A stretch of DNA of 64,000 bases from JABCYV01 sp963729325 (GTDB lineage: Bacteria > Acidobacteriota > Terriglobia > Terriglobales > Acidobacteriaceae): NCBI GenBank assembly GCA_963729325.1, contig CAVSNS010000010.1, forward strand, positions 134,524 to 198,523. The letters are read 5' to 3'. This document shows, in pieces, positions 27,435 through 35,920 of the stretch. The notes under the pieces were generated by a model. The model was not told the DNA's origin, searched no databases, and worked only from the letters and a program-made list of their open reading frames with translations. The translations under genes were made by a program, and so were the position numbers. Within the stretch, counting starts at the first letter, position 1. Each line of letters begins with the position of its first letter.

Positions 27435-28436
27435 CTAGTTCGGTGGTCCACCTGGGTCGAGCGGAGGCGGAGGAGGCGCGGGTGTCGGCCTCTTACTGAC
27501 AGTAGTCGTAGACGAGGTGTCCGTCGGTTCCTCACCGGGACGGCGCAGGGTGGGAGCGTTCGCGGGACGAGCTTCGGGTTGATCAGGTCCTTTAGCAACC
27601 GTGGGCTGCGGCGCCAGAATTACTTCTTTATCGGTGCGGACAAGCTTTTCGCCATTTACTTTTATGGTCTCAACCCGAATCACCTCGTCACCCACCAGGC
27701 GCACGAAGTGCACGTCTTGCGGCGGTTCGCCATAAATCCAATCTTCGTATTCAGTTTCGCCATCTTTCTCGCGAATCTTTTTCGCCGGCCGACCCTTGGC
27801 GTAAATCACCATCTCCCGATTCATGCCTACCAGGACGTTATGGTTCTTGATCGCTTCCTTCACATTGGGCGGGACGGTCTCTAGATAAGCCTCCGCCGCC
27901 GATTTAGCATTGAAGTCGAACACGGGTCGCAGCAGGTCCTTGAGCTGCTGTGGGTTTAAATCTGGGACATAGCGGTCGAACACCAGGTCCACAAAAGAGC
28001 CGCGCGGATTGGCGTTTGGGTCGCTGGGCGCGATCGGTCTCGTACCCCCCATCCCTCCCACTTCAATGTGCTGATACCACTTCTGTTTCTTGATGGGGCC
28101 ACCGTTGATCTCAAAGTGGATCCGATCGTCTTTGATCAGAATCGAGGTGATGCGTGCCTGGTCTCCTGGCTTAGCGGACGGTCCCCACATGGCCATTAAT
28201 CGCTCTAGTTCGGGTCCATCGGGCAAAATCTTCCCATTCTTCAAGGTGAGACCCGTTTTGCCCATGGGGAACGGTGAGCGCACGTACACTAACTCGGCAT
28301 TAAAGGTCCGAATCAGGTCCATCCGGGTTTGCTTGGAGAGGCGCGGCGCTGCGGAGGATTTTTGGTCGTCAGCGGTTAAAACGGCCAGGGACACAAGAAG
28401 GAAAGAGACGAGAAGCGGAAGGCAACGTGACTTCAT
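27435..28436 (-). CDS. Exported protein of unknown function with Pro-rich tail
   Basis: I do not recognise this family. From ATG 28436 a signal peptide, CLPLLVSFLLVSLAVLTA, is followed by about 300 residues. The middle is rich in beta-type sequence and repeats phrases such as GDQARITSILIKDDRIHFEI and PQDVHFVRLVGDEVIRVETI. The segment DWIYGEPPQDV is reminiscent of SmpA/BamE-like envelope proteins that measure an mRNA-like 'formula' string, but this is only a resemblance. The C-terminus is a Thr/Pro-rich tail, PTPAPPPPPLDPGGPPN, probably disordered. It is divergent from the serine hydrolase gene. Confidence 0.6.
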   Translation of the reverse strand: MKSRCLPLLVSFLLVSLAVLTADDQKSSAAPRLSKQTRMDLIRTFNAELVYVRSPFPMGKTGLTLKNGKILPDGPELERLMAMWGPSAKPGDQARITSILIKDDRIHFEINGGPIKKQKWYQHIEVGGMGGTRPIAPSDPNANPRGSFVDLVFDRYVPDLNPQQLKDLLRPVFDFNAKSAAEAYLETVPPNVKEAIKNHNVLVGMNREMVIYAKGRPAKKIREKDGETEYEDWIYGEPPQDVHFVRLVGDEVIRVETIKVNGEKLVRTDKEVILAPQPTVAKGPDQPEARPANAPTLRRPGEEPTDTSSTTTVSKRPTPAPPPPPLDPGGPPN

Positions 28437-28498
28437 CGGACACCCCGGGCCGATAACGCTTTCATTATAGCGCCGTCTGAGAGGTAGAGAGTGCGAAT

Positions 28499-29710
28499 AT
28501 GGCGTCGACCGCTGGTCCCTCGCATCCACTTCCTGCCCATCGGGCTAAAGGGAATAGGCCTGCCAAAAGTCTGCGGTTAATTGTTCTCGTCTTGGCCGTT
28601 GCAGGCGTTTGGCTCGAATCTTTGCGCACAAAACCCTCCGACGCAGAATACGAAGGAAGATGGCACCTCAGAAACAAAGCCGGATGACTGGCCCATCGGT
28701 TAGCGCCAACTCCGCCGGAATTTCCGGCGACCGTCTGCAGGCAATGGAAGGCTTGGCCCGTTCCGGTGAACTCAAGAAAATCGGCAGCGTTCTGATTGCG
28801 AGGCACGGCAAGCTGGCTTACGAGGCATATTTCGACGGCGACGCCGAGACTTTGCGAAACACTCGTTCAGCCACCAAGACCATCACCAGTATGCTCGTTG
28901 GTATTGCGATCGACAAAGGCAGTTTACTTGGCGTCGACGCTCCGATCTTGCCGTTCTTTCCCGACAAACAGCCTCTGCAGAATCCCGACCCGCGCAAGGC
29001 GAAGATTACGATTGAGGACTTCCTCACCATGAGTTCCCTGCTGGAATGCGATGACAACAACGATTTTTCGCATGGGAATGAGGAGCGCATGTATTTGATC
29101 GAAGATTGGATCAAGTTCACCCTCGATCTTCCGATTCGAGGATTCCCGTCATTTGCCACCAAGCCGCAGGATTCCCCGTACGGCCGGAGCTTCAGTTATT
29201 GCACCGCCGGCGTCAGTACCTTGGGAGGAGTCCTTGAACGAGCAACCAAAATGCCAGTACCCGACTTCGCCATGAAGAATTTGTTTGCTCCGCTCGGAAT
29301 CCAAAAAGTGGGATGGACACTATCTCCCATGGGCATGGCTCAGACCGGCGGAGGATTAAGTCTTCGCAGTCGAGACCTGCTAAAGCTGGGTCAGTTGTAT
29401 TTGAACGGAGGCGTCTGGAACCGCACTCGGATCGTCTCCGAACAATGGGTGAAAACATCCACGCAGCCGCATGCCCGTGTCGACGAAAACACGGAATACG
29501 GATATCTCTGGTGGCTGAAGCGATTCAAGTCAGGGGAGAAGAATTTCCCTGCTTATTGCATGTTGGGCAATGGCGGGAACAAGGTCGCCGTGTTTCCGGA
29601 TCTTGGACATGGTAGTTGTCATTACCAGCACCAACTACAGCACCCGTGGCATGCACGAACAGACCGATCGAATGTTAACGGATTTCATCTTGCCGTCGGT
29701 CGCGCCGTAG
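28499..29710 (+). CDS. Exported class C beta-lactamase-related serine hydrolase, three frameshifts
   Basis: This is a penicillin-binding-type serine hydrolase of the beta-lactamase superfamily, about 400 residues. The N-terminal hydrophobic stretch LRLIVLVLAVAGVGS ends near LCAQ, so it is exported. The nucleophile is in RSATKTITSML (SxxK). The second motif reads FSYCTAGVSTLG, with Y-C-T where class C enzymes have Y-x-N, a variant seen in related hydrolases. Three extra bases are inferred: in TTT 28608-28610, TT 28700-28701 and GG 29605-29606. After the last the protein ends DLDMVVVITSTNYSTRG and LPSVAP at 29710. An uncorrected frame would run on to 29880. The substrate is unknown. Confidence 0.75.
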
Positions 29711-29788
29711 ATTTGCTCCGCGTGGCGGTGATCAAAGCGCCGCGACCGCCGGAGCTGGGGATTCCTCGCTCCGCTCGGAAAGACAACC

Positions 29789-30853
29789 TCACTCGGATGA
29801 AATTCTCAGGCCGTCCCGGGCCACTTGCAGCGGAAGGACACGTCCGCCGTTGTCCCCGATTGCGGTCGCCACACGGCTAGCGGCCCCTTTTTCCACCAGG
29901 AATATCACACAGCCACCACCACCAGCTCCACACGCCTTTGCGCCGCGTCCGCCGTGCTTGGCGGCTACCGCGATTAATTTGTCGATCAGCGGAGTAGTGA
30001 TGCCCGGCGCATTGGTGCGGCGGAGCTTCCATTCTTCGCGCAGCAACCGTCCGACTTCATCCCAATCGGCATGAACCAGGGCCTGGTGCATGACGCGGGC
30101 CACTTCCACAATGCGTTCGAAGTTACGAAATACGCGTTTATCTCCGTCAATGTGAGCCTTGAAGACCTCCCAGTTATTGATGCCGGACTTACGCGGAGCC
30201 CCGGTATAGGCCAGCACGAAACGCGACTCAATCTCTTCCGGCATGACTGGAATGGCCTCGCGGTGGATGCCGTCAGCATCGAGATGGATGGAGCTGGCGC
30301 CACCATACAGTGCCGGATAGTAATCCTGGCATCCTGTGGGGACCTGAATGATCTGGGATTCAACGTTCTGGGCGATCACACGCATCTGCTCGAGCGTCAG
30401 ATTGCGGTCGGTGAAACGGGCCAAAGCCGCGGTCGTAGCAATCATCAGCGCCGATGATCCCGATATGCCGGCTCCGGCAGGCGATTCGGAGTCGGTCTCG
30501 ATGAGCAGGCCTTCTTTAGGCGCGAAAAATTGCAGCAGGCGCGCAGCCAGCGGCAGGCGAAACCGGCGCGCCGCGCGCAATCCCTCGAAGTTCGGGAACT
30601 CCTCTTCGCGTCTGGTGTCGAGCGAGCGTAAGTGGAGGCGCTTCCCTTTCAACGGAGTGATGCGGCAGGTGGTTAGAATATTGACCGCAAAATTCAGGGT
30701 GAGTGCGCCGGGATGGAACAGATACAGCGGCCACAGGTCGACGGTTCCGCCAGCCAAGTCGGCACGACAGGGGGCCTGCGCCACGATGGCCGGTCCGCTC
30801 TGGCTGTAGGCCGCCTGCCGCATGGTCGGCCATTCTACACGGTAACCACTCAA
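29789..30853 (-). CDS. GHMP family sugar kinase
   Basis: This is an ATP-dependent small-molecule kinase of the GHMP superfamily, 354 residues, similar in plan to D-glycero-D-manno-heptose 7-phosphate kinases. The ribosyl-binding start is APCRADLAGGTVDLWPLY. The phosphate loop is SPAGAGISGSSALMIAT, and the C-terminal glycine motif is KACGAGGGGCVIFLV. The segment IIQVPTGCQDYYPALYGG holds the substrate side. ATG 30823 (MRQAAYSQSG) is an alternative start. No other heptose or LPS genes are near, so the substrate remains open. Confidence 0.8.
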   Translation of the reverse strand: MSGYRVEWPTMRQAAYSQSGPAIVAQAPCRADLAGGTVDLWPLYLFHPGALTLNFAVNILTTCRITPLKGKRLHLRSLDTRREEEFPNFEGLRAARRFRLPLAARLLQFFAPKEGLLIETDSESPAGAGISGSSALMIATTAALARFTDRNLTLEQMRVIAQNVESQIIQVPTGCQDYYPALYGGASSIHLDADGIHREAIPVMPEEIESRFVLAYTGAPRKSGINNWEVFKAHIDGDKRVFRNFERIVEVARVMHQALVHADWDEVGRLLREEWKLRRTNAPGITTPLIDKLIAVAAKHGGRGAKACGAGGGGCVIFLVEKGAASRVATAIGDNGGRVLPLQVARDGLRISSE

Positions 30854-30996
30854 GGCAAGAGGGACCGTCGTCGATCAGAAGCAATCGTTGACAATGAACG
30901 CCCTTTGGAGCACACTCGCCCCATGCACGGCTTTGCCGCTTCCAGCCGAGCGGCAGCGACTCTTTAAGACATTGCAGTTACTGGAGTCGTCCAAGA

Positions 30997-32385
30997 ATGG
31001 CTCATTCTCCACTTCAAGGTCCCGAGTTCCCCGCAGTGGCCGAACCACCCGTATTACCCCAACTCGATAGTCCGACTTCAGCCCAGGTCGCCGCAGCACG
31101 CGACGACGCCGATGCGATCTTCTTGGCTTTAGGGGACTTCATCGCCGGCACGCAAGACGTTGATGTGATTCTCGGTGCGATCGCCGAAGCTGCGCAGCGC
31201 CTTACTCAATCGGGCGGGGTGGCCATTGCCATGCGACGCAACGAGGTTGTTGTCTGCCTGGGCAGAAGCGGTGAAATGGCTCCGCCGCTCGGTACCCGAC
31301 TCAGTGTTGACTCCGGTATCTCCGGCGAGTGCCTGCGCACCGGAAACACGTTGCGGTGCGACGACGCCAGCAAAGACTATCGTGCAGATCAGGAGGTTTG
31401 CCGGAAGCTCGGACTGCGATCCATCGCCGCCGTTCCTATGAGTCAAGGAGCCCAAACCGTCGGGATCCTGGAAGCATTCTCCAGCCAGCGCTGCGCATTC
31501 GCCGAAGAACACATGGACTTCCTGACGCGTCTGGCGGGGCTTGCGGAGGCGGCTGCGTTTGAATCAGGGGAGGAAGTTCAGTCCGAGCCTACTTCCCACG
31601 GGCGAGCGGACTTGGATTCGACGCCGCCCTTGAGCCAGGTCCGCAGCAAGGTCCCGATCCCTCCGCACAGGGGCCTGCAGAGTGAGCACAGGCAGTATTA
31701 TCGGGTGGCGGCCGTCGTTGTGGCGATGCTATCGCTGTTTTCGGTCGTTGGGTGGAGAATGCGACGTAATTCAGGGGGTGGGATCCCCCGCAGCGCACCG
31801 CTACCTACGACCGCATTGCCCGCGCCCGCGATGCCTCAGGCCGAAACCACAGAGGTTTTGTCAATGGTGGCGCCGGCTACCAAGCCCAACCCGGTGCATT
31901 CACGAACCGACGTCGGCACTGCGAGGCCGCTGGACACAATCCAGCGAGCCAGCAAAACGGAAGCGGCGCCGGTTGCAACTTCCCACAACGAGGCGCCGGA
32001 TTCGGCAGAGCATTCCTACCCTCCCGTTGCACGCCCCGCTACCGACGCCACCGAACTAGTAAGCCTGCTCTCGGTGCCGGCCACATTACCCCAGTTCGCA
32101 GCCCCGGTTTCGCAGGGATTCTCGGGTGGCGCTCTAGCTCACAAGGTGCAACCGATCTATCCGCGTCAGGCGATCACCCTTCGTCTCGAGGGATCTGTGC
32201 ATCTCCAAGCGACAGTTACAGAGAACGGAGTGGTTCGCGACCTTAAAGTGACGAGCGGGCATCCAATGCTGGCTCGGGCCGCAATGCAAGCCGTGAATCA
32301 GTGGCGTTACCGTCCGTTTATACTGAACGGTAAGCCGATACAGCAACAGGTCAACATTTCGATCGACTTCAAGGCGCCTCGCTGA
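30997..32385 (+). CDS. GAF domain - membrane helix - TonB C-terminal domain fusion
   Basis: This 462-residue fusion has a cytosolic GAF domain at about residues 40-190 (DVDVILGAIAEAAQRLTQSG, SVDSGISGECLRTGNTLRCD, VPMSQGAQTVGILEAF). One membrane helix follows at about 236-252 (VAAVVVAMLSLFSVVGW). A proline/alanine-rich periplasmic linker leads to a TonB C-terminal domain (from about 385) with VQPIYPRQAITLRLEGSVHL and VNQWRYRPFILNGKPIQQQV. GAF domains bind small ligands; TonB domains contact outer-membrane receptors. The combination suggests signalling between ligand state and outer-membrane contact, but this is inference. No ExbBD genes are adjacent. Confidence 0.8.
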   Translation: MAHSPLQGPEFPAVAEPPVLPQLDSPTSAQVAAARDDADAIFLALGDFIAGTQDVDVILGAIAEAAQRLTQSGGVAIAMRRNEVVVCLGRSGEMAPPLGTRLSVDSGISGECLRTGNTLRCDDASKDYRADQEVCRKLGLRSIAAVPMSQGAQTVGILEAFSSQRCAFAEEHMDFLTRLAGLAEAAAFESGEEVQSEPTSHGRADLDSTPPLSQVRSKVPIPPHRGLQSEHRQYYRVAAVVVAMLSLFSVVGWRMRRNSGGGIPRSAPLPTTALPAPAMPQAETTEVLSMVAPATKPNPVHSRTDVGTARPLDTIQRASKTEAAPVATSHNEAPDSAEHSYPPVARPATDATELVSLLSVPATLPQFAAPVSQGFSGGALAHKVQPIYPRQAITLRLEGSVHLQATVTENGVVRDLKVTSGHPMLARAAMQAVNQWRYRPFILNGKPIQQQVNISIDFKAPR

Positions 32386-32436
32386 GGGAAATGGTGCTCA
32401 GACTTTCATGAGGTAGGCAGGATCTGATTCGCGTCT

Positions 32437-32997
32437 TTAGGAAAGATTCAACGCCCGCCGCAGCGTCCCGCGCTCTTTCTGGATTTTTTCCTGCAGCAGG
32501 GTGATGGCGTAGATCAACTGTTCGGGCCGCGGAGGGCAGCCAGGGACGTACACATCGACGGGAATCACCTGGTTCACGCTCTGCACCAGGGCGTAATTGT
32601 TAAAAACTCCACCCGAAGTTGCGCAGGCTCCCATCGAGATCACCCACTTGGGTTCTGGCATTTGCTCCCAAAGCTGACGGATTACCGGGGCCATCTTGTT
32701 TGAAACTCGGCCAGCAATAATGATCAGGTCCGATTGCCGGGGCGACGGCCGGAAGACTTCCGCGCCAAAACGCGCAATGTCGAAGCGGGAGGCGCCCATG
32801 GACATCATCTCGATAGCGCAGCAGGCCAGACCAAAGCTCATCGGCCAAATCGAGTTCTTGCGCATCCAATTGATGGCCGAGTCCATCGTGGTAAGCACCA
32901 CTCCTTCGGGGGTGGGATTCCCGAAGGTAAGTTCCTTGACTACTTTCTTGCCATTTTCGGTGGTGACGTAGGTCCCGAAGCTCTGCTCACGAGGCAT
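32437..32997 (-). CDS. nuoB: NADH-quinone oxidoreductase subunit B
   Basis: NuoB is the complex I peripheral-arm subunit carrying cluster N2, 186 residues. The [4Fe-4S] ligands are visible: the CC pair in FGLACCAIEMM, Cys in SMGACATSGG, and Cys in YVPGCPPRPEQL. The core MSMGASRFDIARFGAEVFRP is also canonical. The length and N-terminus are normal. No nuoA, nuoC or other subunits are next to it, so either the nuo genes are split in this genome or this is an extra copy. Confidence 0.95.
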   Translation of the reverse strand: MPREQSFGTYVTTENGKKVVKELTFGNPTPEGVVLTTMDSAINWMRKNSIWPMSFGLACCAIEMMSMGASRFDIARFGAEVFRPSPRQSDLIIIAGRVSNKMAPVIRQLWEQMPEPKWVISMGACATSGGVFNNYALVQSVNQVIPVDVYVPGCPPRPEQLIYAITLLQEKIQKERGTLRRALNLS

Positions 32998-33051
32998 GAT
33001 GTTTCTATTCTAAACCCCGAGGGGGCTAAGGGACGCAGGACCTGCGGAGTA

Positions 33052-33291
33052 TCAGTTTCTGCTGGTGGCTGCGCGCCGCACAGCTTTTTCCGCCGACTGG
33101 GGGAGTTGGACTGGAACGAAGTATTCTTTGGGATATAGATAGTCTTCAACGGACTCGTCAATCACGCGAATTTGGTGAAGCTTAGCCGCAGCTTCATCAG
33201 TTACGACCTGATAGAGCTTCCGCAGCTCAAGCGAAGCGGCATATTCCTGGTTCTTGACACAAACGACGAATCGCGCCTCAGTTCGCCTCAT
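33052..33291 (-). CDS. Small conserved-type protein of unknown function
   Basis: This is a 79-residue soluble protein, not assigned to a named family. It reads like a compact alpha/beta protein: FVVCVKNQEYAASLELRKLY, then DEAAAKLHQIRVIDESVEDY, then LYPKEYFVPVQLP. Its ATG overlaps the stop of a still smaller upstream gene (ATGA), so the pair is translationally coupled. The position before nuoB may be fortuitous. Toxin-antitoxin architecture is possible but there is no motif to prove it. Confidence 0.55.
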   Translation of the reverse strand: MRRTEARFVVCVKNQEYAASLELRKLYQVVTDEAAAKLHQIRVIDESVEDYLYPKEYFVPVQLPQSAEKAVRRAATSRN

Positions 33292-33449
33292 TGTAGTTCT
33301 AGAATCCGTTTGATCTTAAACTCTTTCGCGCCAATCCCGTGTGCTTCGTACCAGTGCACCTCGGCATTACATATCGTACCATCCGTCAGCTTGACAATTG
33401 TCGTGCCTTTGAGCTTCTTCCAGCGACGGCCACCATAAACCTTTTGCAA
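33288..33449 (-). CDS. Very small basic protein coupled to the next gene
   Basis: This 53-codon frame begins at TTG 33449 (start tentative) and ends at the TGA that overlaps the ATG of the following gene. The product MQKVYGGRRWKKLKGTTIVK, continuing with DGTICNAEVHWYEAHGIGAK and KIKRIL, is strongly basic, with an HWYEAHGIG motif that looks conserved. An in-frame extension upstream (GIRERRRLQ) has no clear start. I have no function to offer; the overlap suggests it works with its 79-residue neighbour. Confidence 0.5.
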   Translation of the reverse strand: MQKVYGGRRWKKLKGTTIVKLTDGTICNAEVHWYEAHGIGAKEFKIKRILELQ

Positions 33450-33538
33450 TCGCCGTCGTTCCCGAATACCTTTGCGAACGGACGAGGCAGCTGTCGCTTC
33501 GCAACCATTACTTCTGCGCCTCTGTGGTGGAGGTGTTC

Positions 33539-34561
33539 CTATAGATTCAGCACAATCTTGCCGAACATCTGGCTCTTCTCCATGTGTTCGTGCGCCGCGC
33601 GTGCCTCCTTCAACGGAAACACGCGATCCACAACCGGCTTGAACCGTCCTGCGAAAACGTGTCCCAACACCTCATACAGCTCACCCATGGTTCCCATGTA
33701 GGATCCAAGGATAGAAAGTTGGCGCGAATAGACGAAGCGCAAGTCCAGCGCAGCCTGAGGCCCGGTGGTCGCGCCGCAAGTGACCAGCGTACCCGCCGGT
33801 TTCAGCGACTTCACACTTTCGTCCCAGGTAGCCGGTCCCACGTGCTCGACCACAATGTCCACGCCCTCTTTGTTGGTGATTCTCTTCACTTCCTCAGAAA
33901 TCTTCTGTTGGTAATGATTGATGCCGAAGTCCGCGCCGAGCGCGCGAGCCTTCTCCAGCTTCTTCTCATCTCCCGCCGTGGTAATCACGCGGGCTTGGAA
34001 CAGTTTGGCGATCTGAATCGCAGCAATCCCGACTCCGGAGCTGGCGCCCAGCACCAGCACAGTTTGTCCCGGACGAATTCCGGCGCGTCCGACCAACATG
34101 TGCCAAGCGGTCAAGAAGACAAGCGGCACACTCGCGGCGTCGTTGAATTCCAGATTGTCTGGAATCGGGATGATGTTGACCGCGGGCACGGCCATCAATT
34201 CGCAATTCCCGCCGTCCACACGATTGCCGAGTACGGTGAACTCCGGACACTGGTTCTGCAGCCCGGCTACGCACTTCGAACAATGATTGCAAAAGTGCAT
34301 GGGCGCCAGCAGCACGCGCTGCCCCGGTTTGAAGCCGGAGACATATTCGCCAACCTCAACGATCTCCCCCGCGACGTCGCTTCCCAGGATGTGCGGCAGG
34401 TTCACACCAGGCAATCCTTTGCGCACCCAGATATCAAGATGGTTCATGGCACAGGCTCGGACGCGGACCAGTACTTGGTCTTTCCGCGGCTTTGGGTCGG
34501 GGACGTCTTCGTAGCGAAGAACCTCCGGCCCGCCGAATTCGTGAATGCGGACAGCTTTCAT
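33539..34561 (-). CDS. Zinc-dependent medium-chain dehydrogenase
   Basis: This is an NAD(P)-dependent oxidoreductase of the MDR/quinone-oxidoreductase-alcohol dehydrogenase family, 340 residues. ATG 34561 has GGAGG seven bases upstream. Conserved features are GSDVAGEIVEVGEYV, the structural zinc cysteines in HFCNHCSKCVAGLQNQC, and the cofactor motif VLVLGASSGVGIAAIQIAK. The usual catalytic-zinc cysteine position reads CAMNHLDIW, as in enzymes where catalytic zinc is variable. The substrate is unknown. The gene follows a structured 428-bp intergenic region. Confidence 0.85.
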   Translation of the reverse strand: MKAVRIHEFGGPEVLRYEDVPDPKPRKDQVLVRVRACAMNHLDIWVRKGLPGVNLPHILGSDVAGEIVEVGEYVSGFKPGQRVLLAPMHFCNHCSKCVAGLQNQCPEFTVLGNRVDGGNCELMAVPAVNIIPIPDNLEFNDAASVPLVFLTAWHMLVGRAGIRPGQTVLVLGASSGVGIAAIQIAKLFQARVITTAGDEKKLEKARALGADFGINHYQQKISEEVKRITNKEGVDIVVEHVGPATWDESVKSLKPAGTLVTCGATTGPQAALDLRFVYSRQLSILGSYMGTMGELYEVLGHVFAGRFKPVVDRVFPLKEARAAHEHMEKSQMFGKIVLNL

Positions 34562-34714
34562 GAATCCTCCAACGGGAAAAACTACCACACCCTGGTGCAA
34601 AGATTCCCGTTTCGACACATCGGCGGTGTTCGCCCATCACATACATCGGCGCGGCACTCAAACTAAAGTCTCACTCGACGGACCGTTGTCTGGAGGGCGT
34701 TGCCAGTGGGTACT

Positions 34715-34851
34715 GGACACGGTTCGTCAAACCGGTGAGTGGCCAAATCAGCCACTGCGGCTCGACTCCGCCGCCCTCCGCGTTCCACTCACCCAAGTGC
34801 TATTGACACTCGGACCTATCGGAGGGACGATATCAGAGACGAACCGTGTCC
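34715..34851. other. Candidate structured RNA or palindromic element
   Basis: A perfect 14-bp inverted repeat, GGACACGGTTCGTC (34715-34728) with GACGAACCGTGTCC (34838-34851), closes a 137-bp block. Inside are a 9-bp pair, GGTGAGTGG (34734-34742) with CCACTCACC (34785-34793), and a 7-bp pair, CCCTCCG (34774-34780) with CGGAGGG (34820-34826). These two cross, so they would be alternatives or a pseudoknot. A small stem AGTG/CACT sits at 34796-34810. Such density suggests an RNA or a miniature mobile element. I do not recognise a known family and the strand is unknown. Confidence 0.4.
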
Positions 34852-34872
34852 ATATTGACTGGCTTTAAACAA

Positions 34873-34897
34873 AGCCCCGGAGTGATTATCCGGGGCT
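34873..34897 (-). terminator. Hairpin with U-rich tail on the minus strand
   Basis: AGCCCCGG (34873-34880) pairs with CCGGGGCT (34890-34897) around nine bases. Read on the minus strand it is followed by TTTGTTTAAA, as in an intrinsic terminator. No gene to its right is on the minus strand. It might therefore end a short minus-strand RNA or act as an attenuator ahead of the dehydrogenase gene. Confidence 0.45.
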
Positions 34898-34952
34898 ACG
34901 CCAGCACTAACACCCAGGCGGTGTCAAGATAAGGGGTTTTGCTTTTGTTCCG

Positions 34953-34981
34953 TTGACTTGCCCTGTTAACCGACTGATAAT
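34953..34981 (+). promoter_or_regulatory. Promoter-like sequence of the xdhC-mocA-HAD genes
   Basis: TTGACT (34953-34958), a 17-bp spacer and GATAAT (34976-34981) match five of six bases in both boxes. Transcription would start close to the ATG at 34990, so the message would be nearly leaderless. This is positional evidence only. Confidence 0.4.
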
Positions 34982-34989
34982 CAAAGGGG

Positions 34990-35862
34990 ATGGACATCTA
35001 CGAGGAGATCGTCAAGCTACGCCACGATGGACGGCGCGGTGCGGTCGCGACCATCGTCAACGTTCGCGGCTCGATCCCTTCGTTCAAGACAGCGAAGATG
35101 CTGGTCCGCGACGACGGTTCCATCGTCGGCACCATCGGCGGAGGATGCGTCGAAGCCGAGGTCTGGCAAGCTGCCCGCGAGGTGATGGAGTCGGAGAAGC
35201 CGCGTACTCTGACCTTCAATCTCAATCAGGATCCGAAGTACGATACCGGCCTGGTCTGCGGCGGCACGTTGGAAATTTTCGTCGAGCCGGTTCTTCCTCC
35301 TGCGCCTCTTTACATTTTCGGCGCAGGTCACGTCGCCTTCAATCTTTATAGAGTTGCCCAGATTGCCGGCTTCGAGGTCACGGTGGTTGATGACCGCGAA
35401 AGCTATGCCAACCGCGAACGTTTTCCCGAAGCTAAAGACGTGATCGCTGGAGACTTTGAGCAGGTCATGGCCAAGCTCTCGCCGGGCGAGTCTTCCTACA
35501 TCGTGATCACCACTCGTGGCCATCGTGACGATATGCGCGTGCTGCGTTGGGCGGTGCAAACGCAAGCGCGTTACATCGGAATGATCGGGTCGAAGCGCAA
35601 AACCATAGAGATTTTCCGTCAACTCACCGAAGAAGGTCTTTCGCCGCAACTGTTCGAACGCGTGCATGCCCCGGTTGGCCTGGACATCGGAGCGGGCACT
35701 CCGGAAGAAATTGCCGTGGCCATCACCGCCGAATTAATTGCCGTGCGTCGTCAGGTCGAGCGCGCGATGCCTCACATGAGCTGGTTTCATCGCGGAAAAC
35801 CCAAGTCCGAAACCTCAGAACTTATCGGTGAGGCTTCGGTGGACGCCGAAGAGGAGTCTTAA
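34990..35862 (+). CDS. XdhC/CoxI family molybdoenzyme maturation protein
   Basis: This is an accessory factor of the XdhC/CoxI family, 290 residues, which inserts or sulfurates molybdenum cofactor in xanthine dehydrogenase or CO dehydrogenase. The N-terminal domain has ATIVNVRGSIPSFKTAKMLV and VGTIGGGCVEAEVW with the conserved GGGC. The C-terminal Rossmann domain begins LYIFGAGHVAFNLYRVAQIA and includes YIGMIGSKRKT and APVGLDIGAGTPEEIAVAI. mocA-like and phosphatase genes follow on the same strand. The molybdoenzyme itself is not in the window. Confidence 0.9.
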   Translation: MDIYEEIVKLRHDGRRGAVATIVNVRGSIPSFKTAKMLVRDDGSIVGTIGGGCVEAEVWQAAREVMESEKPRTLTFNLNQDPKYDTGLVCGGTLEIFVEPVLPPAPLYIFGAGHVAFNLYRVAQIAGFEVTVVDDRESYANRERFPEAKDVIAGDFEQVMAKLSPGESSYIVITTRGHRDDMRVLRWAVQTQARYIGMIGSKRKTIEIFRQLTEEGLSPQLFERVHAPVGLDIGAGTPEEIAVAITAELIAVRRQVERAMPHMSWFHRGKPKSETSELIGEASVDAEEES

Positions 35863-35920
35863 CCGCCTCCGCCGAGCAATCCTCAATCGCAACTTACAGA
35901 ATTTCTGCTATCTTCGCCAC

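Larger units (their letters stand above)
34562..34989. other. Long intergenic region between the dehydrogenase and xdhC
   Basis: No gene is seen in these 428 bases. It holds a 137-bp block closed by a perfect 14-bp inverted repeat (34715-34851), a strong GC hairpin (34873-34897), and a promoter-like sequence facing xdhC (34953-34981). The two genes are divergent. The block is listed separately. Confidence 0.6.

Noticed and set aside
33584..34666. A 360-codon plus-strand frame across the zinc dehydrogenase
   Set aside because: It is antisense to a conserved dehydrogenase; the protein has no family features and a composition typical of shadow frames.
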